In this document: piece by piece, positions 17,896-26,817 of the stretch | Numbering within the stretch: the stretch's first letter is position 1 | How the letters are laid out: each line of letters opens with the position of its first letter | NCBI RefSeq assembly: GCF_010894405.1 | Contig: NZ_JAAIYA010000012.1 | Coordinates: 11,444-75,443, forward strand | Direction: 5' to 3' | DNA from: Pyxidicoccus caerfyrddinensis | GTDB lineage: Bacteria > Myxococcota > Myxococcia > Myxococcales > Myxococcaceae | Length of the DNA stretch: 64,000 bases | The notes under the pieces: generated by a model | Told to the model about the DNA's origin: nothing | The model's input: only the letters and a program-made list of their open reading frames with translations | Database searches by the model: none | Program-made: the position numbers and the translations under genes

Positions 17896-18591
17896 ATGAA
17901 CGACACGGACCCTCAGGAAGACCTGGCGCTCGCCCGAGCGTGTGCCCGGGGCGACGCGGCGGCGCTCACCTCGTTCGAGTCACGCTTCATTCCTCCGCTC
18001 AAGAAGTCCCTGCTGCTGAGGGGCCTGGACGTCACCACCACGGACGAGGCTCTCCAGCTCCTGCGAGTGAAGCTCTTCGTTCCCGAGGGAGCGCGGCCGC
18101 CCCGGATTCTGGACTACGCCGGGCAGGGCACACTGCTGGCGTGGCTTCGCGTGGCGGCCCTGCGCACGGCGCTCAACATGTTGCGTGAGCGGAAGGGTGC
18201 GGTGGGCCTGGACGACTCCCAGCTGGAGGAGGCCGCCGCGCCCATCGACGAGGCCGACCGGCGCTACATCAAGGACCGCTACCGGAAGGACTTCACCGAG
18301 GTGTTCCAGGAGGCGCTGAAGGCGCTGCCGTCGCGAGACAGGACGCTGCTGCGGCTGCACCTGGTGGAGGGGCTGGGAACGGCGCAGATTGCCCGCGCCT
18401 ACCGCGTCGACCGCTCCACTGTGAAGCGCTGGCTCGCGCAGTCACGTGAGTGGTTGCGCACCGAGGTCCGTGTACGGCTCGCGGCCCGCATTGGCGTGGA
18501 CACGCCCGCGCTCGGCAGCCTGCTGCGGGAGCTCCAGAGCCAGCTGGACCTGAGCATCCGCACCGCCATGCGAGACCCGACGCCGCTCTGA
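17896..18591 (+). CDS. RNA polymerase sigma-70 family factor, Myxococcales family 1 (gmx1)
   Basis: This protein of about 231 residues is homologous in layout to the sigma factor at 2223-3119. It shows LDYAGQGTLLAWLRVAALRTALNMLRERK matching GDYTGKGALLSWVLVTAGRIASKLRAS there, and a region-4 HTH (GTAQIARAYRVDRSTVKRWLAQ). The start could be GTG 17884, ATG 17890 or ATG 17896; none has a clear Shine-Dalgarno site. The gap to the divergent kinase is only about 37 bp, so at least one promoter must lie inside the other gene or the mRNAs must be almost leaderless. Confidence 0.85.
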   Translation: MNDTDPQEDLALARACARGDAAALTSFESRFIPPLKKSLLLRGLDVTTTDEALQLLRVKLFVPEGARPPRILDYAGQGTLLAWLRVAALRTALNMLRERKGAVGLDDSQLEEAAAPIDEADRRYIKDRYRKDFTEVFQEALKALPSRDRTLLRLHLVEGLGTAQIARAYRVDRSTVKRWLAQSREWLRTEVRVRLAARIGVDTPALGSLLRELQSQLDLSIRTAMRDPTPL

Positions 18592-18856
18592 GGCACGGCG
18601 AAAACACACGGATATCAAGGGCTTATGCAGGGGTGCGCGGAATCCACTGATTCTCGTGCGCCACCTGGCGCGCGTGCGTGTCCTGGAAACGAGGCAGCTC
18701 TTTTCTCGTTCCTTCCAGTCCACGGCTTGAGTGGATGGGATTGTATTGTCTTTGTTTCGTGTGTCTGTGAAATGTGTCGGCGATTGAGAGTCATTGCGCA
18801 ACTCGAAATCCCGGCTGTCGACAATACACATCGAACACTCCCCCCGGAGCCCCGCC
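18592..18856. other. 265-bp AT-richer intergenic region
   Basis: The gap between the sigma factor and the unknown gene at 18857 is visibly richer in A and T than its surroundings (for example around 18735-18790). It probably holds the promoter of the 18857 operon. A short hairpin (GCGCC/GGCGC at 18658-18671) may end the sigma transcript. No small ORF with coding character was found. Confidence 0.4.
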
Positions 18857-19918
18857 ATGCGACCCATTGGAGACGCCCCCAGGATTCCCATCAAGAAGGC
18901 CGAGCCGAAGCCGCCCGCGCCGAAGAAGAAGGAGCCGAAGAAGGACCTCATCGACCGCGTGGCGGAGAAGAACGACGGCAACGGCCTGCGCGCCAACGGC
19001 GTGAAGAGCGTGGCCGACCTCGGGATGATTGCGAAGGGCGGCCGCGATGTGCGGACCGAGAAGCTGCAGTTCGGCCCGTGGAACATCTCGAAGAATGCGC
19101 ACCGGACCGTCACCGCGCGCAACACCCCCTTCACGCGGACGGCGTCGGGCCTGGGCGGTGCGCTCGGCGTCGCGCAGCTCCCGTTCGCCGGCGCGTCGAT
19201 GGTGAGCGACATCCGCGCGGGCTTCCGGCAGGGCTGGAACCGCGAGCGCGCGGAGAAGGCGCTGGGGTCGACGGCCAGCTTCGCGTCCGTGGGTCTCAAC
19301 ACCGCGAAGGGCTTCGCCGAGCTGCGCGACGCCCGGAAGAACGTGAAGGCCGTGACGAAGGGCTTCCGCGACGCCATCGACGGGCAGGCGGCCCGGCCGG
19401 GGCGGCTGCACCCGAACCCGGACACCGCGGCGCACTACCGGGCCGACATCCAGCGGAAGGCGGGCACCACCGCGAAGCAGATGGCCCAGAAGTACCTGCG
19501 GGCGGGCGGTGACGTGTCGGTGCGGGACCTGAAGCACGTCGCCGACACGAAGATGAAGAAGGCCGTGGCCAACGGCGCTTCGAAGGCGATGGCGTCCCAG
19601 GGCCTGAAGGCCGCGAAGGTTGCCGGCAAGGCTGGAGGCCGCTTCGTCCCCGGGCTCAACGTCGCTATCGCCGCGGCGGACGGTGCGGCGTTCTACTCGA
19701 CGCTGCGTGATCCGAAGGCGTCGGTGGGCAAGAAGGTCACCGCGGGCATCACCGCGGCTGGCTCGGCGCTGGCGGCGACGAACATCCCCATCGTCTCGCA
19801 GGTGGGCGGAGCCGTCTCCACCGTGTCGAGCATCGTGGGGGCCGTCGGTCCGGAGAAGATTGGCCACGCGGTGAAGGACGGCGCGAAGAAGGCGCTCGGC
19901 AAGCTCAAGTTCTGGTGA
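18857..19918 (+). CDS. unknown lysine/proline-rich protein with hydrophobic Gly/Ala helices
   Basis: I do not recognise this 353-residue protein. The first ~35 residues are Lys/Pro-rich (KKAEPKPPAPKKKEPKKD), with no signal peptide. The centre is basic and helical. Several Gly/Ala-rich hydrophobic stretches occur (LGGALGVAQLPFAGASM; RFVPGLNVAIAAADGAAFY; VTAGITAAGSALAATNIPI; VSQVGGAVSTVSSIVGAVG), as in pore-forming or membrane-translocating toxins and some secreted effectors. The ATG at 18857 follows GGAG; the 21 extra upstream codons look non-coding. A trigger-factor-like chaperone gene begins 6 nt after its stop, suggesting a chaperone/client pair. An effector or toxin role is inference only. 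Confidence 0.75.
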   Translation: MRPIGDAPRIPIKKAEPKPPAPKKKEPKKDLIDRVAEKNDGNGLRANGVKSVADLGMIAKGGRDVRTEKLQFGPWNISKNAHRTVTARNTPFTRTASGLGGALGVAQLPFAGASMVSDIRAGFRQGWNRERAEKALGSTASFASVGLNTAKGFAELRDARKNVKAVTKGFRDAIDGQAARPGRLHPNPDTAAHYRADIQRKAGTTAKQMAQKYLRAGGDVSVRDLKHVADTKMKKAVANGASKAMASQGLKAAKVAGKAGGRFVPGLNVAIAAADGAAFYSTLRDPKASVGKKVTAGITAAGSALAATNIPIVSQVGGAVSTVSSIVGAVGPEKIGHAVKDGAKKALGKLKFW

Positions 19919-19924
19919 GGTCCC

Positions 19925-21016
19925 ATGTCGATGCAGCCTGGCTCCCCTGAGGGTGGAGCGGAGTCGTCCCTGGGAGAGCTCCAGGGGCTGATGTTGTTGA
20001 AGCGCTCCGCGGGCGCGCTGGCGCTGGATGGCGCCGGCGCGGTCCGGCTCCCTTCCGTCCAGGCTCCTTCGCTGGAGGGGCTCTCGGTGGCGGTGCCCGC
20101 GCGGGCGCCCGTCACGGAGGAGGACATCCTGGAGCGCTTCGATGCGCTGTGCCACGAGCGAGCACCGCGCCGGGAGCGCGCGCCCGGAGAGGAGGTCGCG
20201 GCGGGAGACGAGGTGCTGCTGGACGTGGTGGGCTATGCCAATGGCAGGCTCATTCCGTTCTCGGTCCGCGCGGACTGGTGGGCCGACGTGACGCCCGAGC
20301 CGCTCCTCCCCGGCTTCTTCGAGGCGATGGTCGGGGCCGTGGTGGGGCTCTCCCTCGGGGTGGAGCTGGTGCTTCCGGAGACCTACGCGGTCGCCTCGCT
20401 GCGTGGGGCCACCGCGCGGTTCATCGTCGACATCCGCGCGGCGCGCGAGGTGACGCCGTTGCAGGCCGGGCCCGAGGAGCTGGTGCGCCTGTTGGACTCG
20501 GGCGACACGCTCGATGACGTCCTGCGGAACCTCGCGGAGGAGCTGGTGGAGGAGCGCGAGGTGGCGGCGCGGCGGGAGCTCCAGGAGCGGGTGCTCGATG
20601 CGCTGGTGGAGCGGACGGACGTGGAGGTGCCCCAGGGCCTCATCGACGAGGAAATCCGCCACCGGTGGGCCGTGGTGGAGTGCCCGGTGCTCGTCGAGAA
20701 GGAATTCAATTCAGACGAGCTGGCGGAGGCGTGGGAGGGGTGGAGGAACGATGCCACCACGCGACTCGATGCCGAGTGGCGGCTGAAGGCGGCGCTGGCG
20801 CTCCAGGCCATTGCCGTGCGGGATGGGGTGCGGCCGGCGTATGCCGACGCGGAGGCGCTCCATGACGCCGTGACCGAGGCCGCGAATGCGCGCTCGGACG
20901 AGCTGGGGAAGCTGTTCGACTCCAGCCCCGCGGTGCTTCAGCGGTTCGAGAACCTGGTCATGCATGCCGCGGTGCTGGACCACGTGCTGTCGAAGATGGC
21001 GCTCACGTTCGAGTGA
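19925..21016 (+). CDS. trigger-factor-like chaperone lacking the ribosome-binding domain
   Basis: The 363-residue protein has a degenerate FKBP-like peptidyl-prolyl isomerase segment (GDEVLLDVVGYANGRLIP ... LLPGFFEAMVGAVVGLSLG) and a helical C-terminal part like the trigger-factor chaperone arms (RRELQERVLDALVERTDVEV followed by PQGLIDEEI). The N-terminal ribosome-docking domain with GFRxGxxP is absent and the protein is shorter than usual (about 430 residues). It is therefore probably a specialised chaperone, not the general ribosome-bound one. The GAGG in its leader overlaps the stop of the upstream gene, so the two are translationally coupled. Its likely client is that neighbour. Confidence 0.75.
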   Translation: MSMQPGSPEGGAESSLGELQGLMLLKRSAGALALDGAGAVRLPSVQAPSLEGLSVAVPARAPVTEEDILERFDALCHERAPRRERAPGEEVAAGDEVLLDVVGYANGRLIPFSVRADWWADVTPEPLLPGFFEAMVGAVVGLSLGVELVLPETYAVASLRGATARFIVDIRAAREVTPLQAGPEELVRLLDSGDTLDDVLRNLAEELVEEREVAARRELQERVLDALVERTDVEVPQGLIDEEIRHRWAVVECPVLVEKEFNSDELAEAWEGWRNDATTRLDAEWRLKAALALQAIAVRDGVRPAYADAEALHDAVTEAANARSDELGKLFDSSPAVLQRFENLVMHAAVLDHVLSKMALTFE

Positions 21017-21025
21017 GCTCGGTGC

Positions 21026-22456
21026 TCATCGAGAGTCAGGGTCGTTCGTGGGGTTCGAGGTGGGCGGGCGGGCGGGTGCGAATGCTGGCGTGTAACACGT
21101 GCCCTTGTACACGTACTCCACCTCCGCGCAGTCCTTCGGGTCCGCCGCCAGCTTCTTCCAACACCCACCATTGATGGGAACGTAAATTCTATGGGGACAT
21201 CGCCCCGTGGCATCCGGGCGGATCTGTCCTGGAAGAGGCTTGGGTGGAAGGTCCACTGCGATGGTTGCCCATGCAAAGGGTGTCCTGGGTGAAGACACAG
21301 GTGCTGTCAGCGCCGAGTCCCCCACGGCCACGGTGCCACCATCCTTCTCATCCACGCTCACCGGAACCTCCGCCTGCGCGGGCTCCTCCTCGGGATGCAC
21401 TCGCAGCATCCATCCAACACCCAGGGCCAGCGGCCCACCCAGACTCGCCACCGCGAGCCAGGGCCAGCGTCTCCTTCGAGATGGACGGGGCTCCGAGTGA
21501 CGGGGGGGCCAGGTATCAGACGGCCGAGGCTCGTCTCCGGTGAAGAGAGGCACATCCGCAGCGGCCCCCACTGTCCGGGCGGCTTTCTCCAGCGCTTCGG
21601 CCAGCTCGCGCGCGCTACCTCGTGCATCAGGACGCAGAGCGAGCATCCGGGCAATGAGGTCGTCCAACACCGGAGTACAGCGGCTGTTGCTCGCCCGTGC
21701 GGATCGGGCACCGGAGTCTTCAAGGCGCCAGCGCTCCGACGCCGCGCGCTTCGGGGGCTCTGACGGTGGATACCGCTGTGCAACCAACCGGTAGGCGGTG
21801 ACTCCCAGCGCGAAGAGATCATCCGTGGCGGTGGGCGCATAGGGCGCTGCCCAGGTCTTCCTGCCGCTGCGAAGCACGGAGGTCCACGCCTCTGGCGAGC
21901 GATAGGCCGGCGTCCCTGGAGGAAACGCCTGAGACGTCAGCGTCGCGGCGCCCAGGTGGTGTCCGGAGCCGAAGTCCGTCAGGAAGACGTGCCCATCCGC
22001 ATTCCGCACCAGGATGTTGCTGCCCTTCACGTCCCGGTGGATTCCGCCCACTGCATGAGTGGACTCCAGCGCCCGCGCCAGTCGAGCCAGAAGCTGGAGC
22101 ACCTGACGGGAGGTGGGCCGCTGCTTCCGCGCCCACTCATAGAGCGGCAGGCCCTCGATGAACTCCATCGCGAGCCAGGGGTAGAGCGGGCCCTCCGGGT
22201 TCCTCCATTGCCCATGGTCCCTGAGCGCGGGCACGGCCGGATGACGGATGCGGGAGAGGAGCTCCACCTCGCGAGTGAACCGCGCATCCGAGGGGTACAG
22301 GGCCAGCTTGAGGGCCACGATGTCCGCCGCCGCCTCCACACCCTCGGCGCGGTAGACGGCGCCGTAGGTGCCTCGGCCTCGTTGCTCCAGCACGCGCCAC
22401 GGTCCGACCTGTGTCCCAGGGGGCAGGTACGCCGGATTCAGGTCGCCCATCTCCAT
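21026..22456 (-). CDS. membrane Ser/Thr protein kinase with short Cys-containing tail
   Basis: This 476-residue Hanks-type kinase has a Gly-loop RGRGTYGAVY near residue 26, the catalytic loop HRDVKGSN near 140, DFGSGHHLG for the activation segment, and PAYRSPEAW. DFGSG in place of DFGLA and Gly in HRDVKGSN place it in a myxobacterial subgroup. After a basic, Pro-rich linker there is one membrane helix (WPWLAVASLGGPLALGVGWML). The extracytoplasmic tail ends in a small four-cysteine module (GRCPHRIYVPINGGCW ... CAEVEYVYKGTCYTP). Input signal is unknown. It converges with the chaperone gene (9 nt between stops) and diverges from the ZIP-like gene. Confidence 0.88.
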   Translation of the reverse strand: MEMGDLNPAYLPPGTQVGPWRVLEQRGRGTYGAVYRAEGVEAAADIVALKLALYPSDARFTREVELLSRIRHPAVPALRDHGQWRNPEGPLYPWLAMEFIEGLPLYEWARKQRPTSRQVLQLLARLARALESTHAVGGIHRDVKGSNILVRNADGHVFLTDFGSGHHLGAATLTSQAFPPGTPAYRSPEAWTSVLRSGRKTWAAPYAPTATDDLFALGVTAYRLVAQRYPPSEPPKRAASERWRLEDSGARSARASNSRCTPVLDDLIARMLALRPDARGSARELAEALEKAARTVGAAADVPLFTGDEPRPSDTWPPRHSEPRPSRRRRWPWLAVASLGGPLALGVGWMLRVHPEEEPAQAEVPVSVDEKDGGTVAVGDSALTAPVSSPRTPFAWATIAVDLPPKPLPGQIRPDATGRCPHRIYVPINGGCWKKLAADPKDCAEVEYVYKGTCYTPAFAPARPPTSNPTNDPDSR

Positions 22457-22599
22457 GACTGGCCTCGCGAGGAGGAGCAGGTCCTCCGCTGGCGGGCGAG
22501 ACTACTCGCGGAGTAGGTCGGTGTCAGCGCAATCCCCTGGGTGGATGTGGGAGCCGCAATCGCCTGATTCAAGACGCGGGCTCGGACATGGGGCAGGGG

Positions 22600-22633
22600 C
22601 GGATACGGTGAGCTGCCAGGTCCGGATACGGTG
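22600..22633. promoter_or_regulatory. 11-bp tandem direct repeat upstream of the ZIP-like gene
   Basis: CGGATACGGTG occurs at 22600-22610 and again at 22623-22633, 23 bp apart (about two helical turns). It lies in the 218-bp gap between the divergent kinase and ZIP-like genes, 42 nt before the latter. The spacing fits a direct-repeat binding site of a regulator acting on one face of the DNA. Confidence 0.4.
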
Positions 22634-22674
22634 TGCGGCTTCGCACGCCAGTCGCGGGCGCGGGAGGAGCAGGA

Positions 22675-23427
22675 ATGCCGCTGTGGCTTCAAGCCGGACT
22701 CTGGGGACTGCTCGCGGGGAGCGCGCTGCTGATGGGGGCGGCCGTGGGCTATGCCTTCCGTCTTCCGGTGCGCCTCATCGCCGGAATCATGGCCTTCGGC
22801 GCGGGCGTGCTCATCTCCGCGCTCTCCTTCGACTTGATGGACGAGGCCTTCCACCAGGGGGGCTTCGTGCCCACGGCCCTGGGCTTCATCTCCGGCGCCG
22901 GGGTCTACAGCCTGGCCAATCTCGCGCTCGCGAACCGCGGGGCCAGACACCGCAAGCGCTCCGGCCAGCAGCCCTCCGAGTCCGACGCGGAAGGGAGTGG
23001 AACGGCCATCGCCGTGGGCGCGCTCCTCGACGGCATCCCCGAGTCCATCGTCATCGGCGTCAGCCTCATCGCGGGTGGCGCAGTGAGCACGGTGGCCGTC
23101 GCCGCCGTCTTCCTCTCCAACGTTCCCGAGGGGCTCTCCTCCGCGGCGGGAATGAAGCGGGCAGGGCGCACGAAGGGGTACATCTTCGGAGTATGGAGCA
23201 GCATCGCGCTCATCTCCGGGCTCTCGTCCCTCGTCGGCTACGTCGTCTTTAGAGACCTCTCGCCGGCCGTCGTGGCCGCAACCACGGCCGTCGCCGCTGG
23301 CGCCATCCTCGCGATGCTTGCGGACACGATGATTCCCGAGGCCACCGAGGGCACCCACAACCTGACGGGCCTCATCACCGTCCTCGGCTTCCTCGCCGCG
23401 TTCGTGCTCAGCAAGCTCGGAGGTTGA
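22675..23427 (+). CDS. ZIP-family metal-transporter-like membrane protein
   Basis: The 250-residue protein is almost entirely hydrophobic, with about eight membrane helices and a His/Arg-rich loop (GARHRKRSGQQP) between the third and fourth. It has the two ZIP signature helices in modified form: GALLDGIPESIVIG and FLSNVPEGLSSA. In classical ZIP zinc/iron importers these read HNxPEG; here the metal-binding His residues are replaced by Asp and Ser. Transport of zinc or another divalent cation is likely from the family but selectivity may differ. ATG 22675 follows GGAGGAG by 5 nt and is preferred to the frame start at 22633. Confidence 0.8.
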   Translation: MPLWLQAGLWGLLAGSALLMGAAVGYAFRLPVRLIAGIMAFGAGVLISALSFDLMDEAFHQGGFVPTALGFISGAGVYSLANLALANRGARHRKRSGQQPSESDAEGSGTAIAVGALLDGIPESIVIGVSLIAGGAVSTVAVAAVFLSNVPEGLSSAAGMKRAGRTKGYIFGVWSSIALISGLSSLVGYVVFRDLSPAVVAATTAVAAGAILAMLADTMIPEATEGTHNLTGLITVLGFLAAFVLSKLGG

Positions 23428-23546
23428 GGCCGGGCTCCTTCACGTCACGCGTCAGGGGGCTCTCAGGCGCGGGGATGTCCCACGAGAGTTTGAGAGAGGT
23501 CAGCCCTTCAGGCGGGAGATGAGGCTCATCCCCTGCGGAATGGGTC

Positions 23547-24089
23547 CTACCGGGAACCGGCTTTCAGCGCCTCCTCGAGGACGGTCCGGGTGTCGTCCGC
23601 GATGGTCTTGTCGCCCTTGTGCATCTGGTACAAGAGCCAGCCCTTCCACATCGAGACGTTGCGCGGCCTGGTGTCATTGGTGCCGGCCTTCTTCTTGTTG
23701 TCGAGGTGCTCGGGGTTGAGGGCACCGTACATGCCTCCGTTTTGAGCCACGTCCGCGGGGAGGTTCCACGTGAACTGGCACGCCACGCCGGTCACCTTCT
23801 TGGCGAGGGCCTTCTTGTGCTCGGGTCGCTCGCACATGGCCGCGAGGCCAAGGAGCACCTCTTTGCAGGCGTCCTCGTAGCCCACGCCGTCCCAGTCCTT
23901 GGGATTGAACCAGTTGAAGTTGGTCTTGACCTTGAGCCTGGTGCCACACGCGGTGTTGGCGTCCTTCAGAGCGCTGGAGATCGACTTCTCGAAGGAGAGC
24001 TTGGCCTCCTTCTGAAAGGGCTTGAGCTCGTCGGCACGCGCGGACGTGGCCAGCAGGACCATGGCGGCGAATACGTGCTGCAAACGCAT
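23547..24089 (-). CDS. exported hypothetical protein
   Basis: This 180-residue protein has a clear signal peptide (MRLQHVFAAMVLLATSARA). The mature part is charged, Lys-rich, with four cysteines (ACGTRL, DACKEV, MCERPE, VACQFTW) and aromatic NFNWFNPKDWDG. It is probably periplasmic or secreted. I do not recognise the family. The start follows AAGGAAG. It sits between the ZIP-like gene and a LysR gene, with no obvious functional link. Confidence 0.65.
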   Translation of the reverse strand: MRLQHVFAAMVLLATSARADELKPFQKEAKLSFEKSISSALKDANTACGTRLKVKTNFNWFNPKDWDGVGYEDACKEVLLGLAAMCERPEHKKALAKKVTGVACQFTWNLPADVAQNGGMYGALNPEHLDNKKKAGTNDTRPRNVSMWKGWLLYQMHKGDKTIADDTRTVLEEALKAGSR

Positions 24090-24167
24090 GAAGGGCTTCC
24101 TTCCGGGTTGTGGACCGCGACGATATTGCGCCCATTCGTCAGGCCAGGCACGACTGATGTTCAGGAG

Positions 24168-25052
24168 TCACCCCACGTCCTCCTTCGCACGCGCACGCAC
24201 CTCCGCCGCGAACAGCTCCGCCGCGGGCGGGCGTGGCGCACCCTTGCGCCAGAGGAGCGCGGCGAGCTCGGAGCGTGGCGCCGGAGACAACCGCTTCACC
24301 ACCAGGCGCTCGGCGTCCGCGAGCCGCGGCTCGGGAAGCACCGTGACGGCCAGTCCCGCGCGGACGATGGCGAGCACCGTGGCCACCGCGTTCGATTCGA
24401 GCGCCACCCGGGGCGCGAGCCGCATCGCCGCGAACCACGCATCCACCCGGGCCCGCACCCGCAGCCCGCGTGACAACAAGGCGAACGGCTCCTCCACGAG
24501 CAGCTTCACCCCCACGGACTCCGCGCCCGCCAGCGCATGTCCCCGCCCGACCACCAGTGCGAGCCGGCTGTCGAAGACGGGCTCGGCATCCAGGTCCGGC
24601 AGGCGCGCGGGCGCATAGCCCAGCCCCACGTCCAGCTTGCCATCCGCGAGCCTCCGCTCCAGCCGCCGCACCACGGCCTCCTCCGCGCTCAGCGCCAGCC
24701 CCGGGTGTCTGCGGAGCACCGCGGCCAGCGCGGGCACCACGATGCCGCGCATGCTCGGCGGGTAGCCCACTCGCAGCGCCCCCGTGGTGAGCCCCCTCAG
24801 CGCCCCCACCGCGGACAGGCCCGCATTCACGTCCTCCAGCGCGCGGGACGCGTAGGTGCGGAACAGCTCCCCCGCCTGTGTCAGCCGCACCCCGGCGCGC
24901 GCCCTCTCGAAGAGCGGTGTGCCCAGCTCCTCCTCCAACTGGCGGATCTGCTGCGACAGTGTGGGCTGCGAGACGTGCACCCGCCGCGCGGCGCGCCCGA
25001 AGTGCAGCGTGTCCGCGACGGCGGAGAAGTAGCGGAGGTGTCGGAGCTCCAT
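24168..25052 (-). CDS. LysR-family transcriptional regulator
   Basis: The 294-residue product is a typical LysR protein: MELRHLRYFSAVADTLHFG, HTH RRVHVSQPTLSQQIRQLEEE, and an effector-binding domain (LRVGYPPSMRGIVVPALAAV onward). It is divergent from the acetolactate synthase/aldehyde dehydrogenase operon, with a perfect palindrome of the T-N11-A type in between. It probably senses a metabolite of that pathway and activates the operon. ATG 25052 is chosen because family members begin at this MELRHLRYF motif. Confidence 0.9.
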   Translation of the reverse strand: MELRHLRYFSAVADTLHFGRAARRVHVSQPTLSQQIRQLEEELGTPLFERARAGVRLTQAGELFRTYASRALEDVNAGLSAVGALRGLTTGALRVGYPPSMRGIVVPALAAVLRRHPGLALSAEEAVVRRLERRLADGKLDVGLGYAPARLPDLDAEPVFDSRLALVVGRGHALAGAESVGVKLLVEEPFALLSRGLRVRARVDAWFAAMRLAPRVALESNAVATVLAIVRAGLAVTVLPEPRLADAERLVVKRLSPAPRSELAALLWRKGAPRPPAAELFAAEVRARAKEDVG

Positions 25053-25061
25053 GTCGCCATC

Positions 25062-25076
25062 ATAGATGCCATCTAT
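25062..25076. promoter_or_regulatory. LysR box (T-N11-A palindrome)
   Basis: ATAGAT-GCC-ATCTAT is a perfect 15-bp palindrome with the T-N11-A spacing of LysR sites. It lies 10 nt before the LysR start and 77 nt before the acetolactate synthase start, the expected place for a site serving autorepression and divergent activation. Confidence 0.65.
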
Positions 25077-25153
25077 CGAGTCGATGAGAACAAACGAATG
25101 TACGAATCGAGCCCCACGGGTACATCTTCCTCGCCACGAAGGAGAGGCACCCG

Positions 25154-26791
<1,638 letters not shown>

Positions 26792-26817
26792 ACACGCGAG
26801 AGAAAGTGGGGAACACC

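Noticed and set aside
18791-20662. 623-codon minus-strand open frame
   Set aside because: It spans two well-supported plus-strand genes and their junction and shows no family motif.
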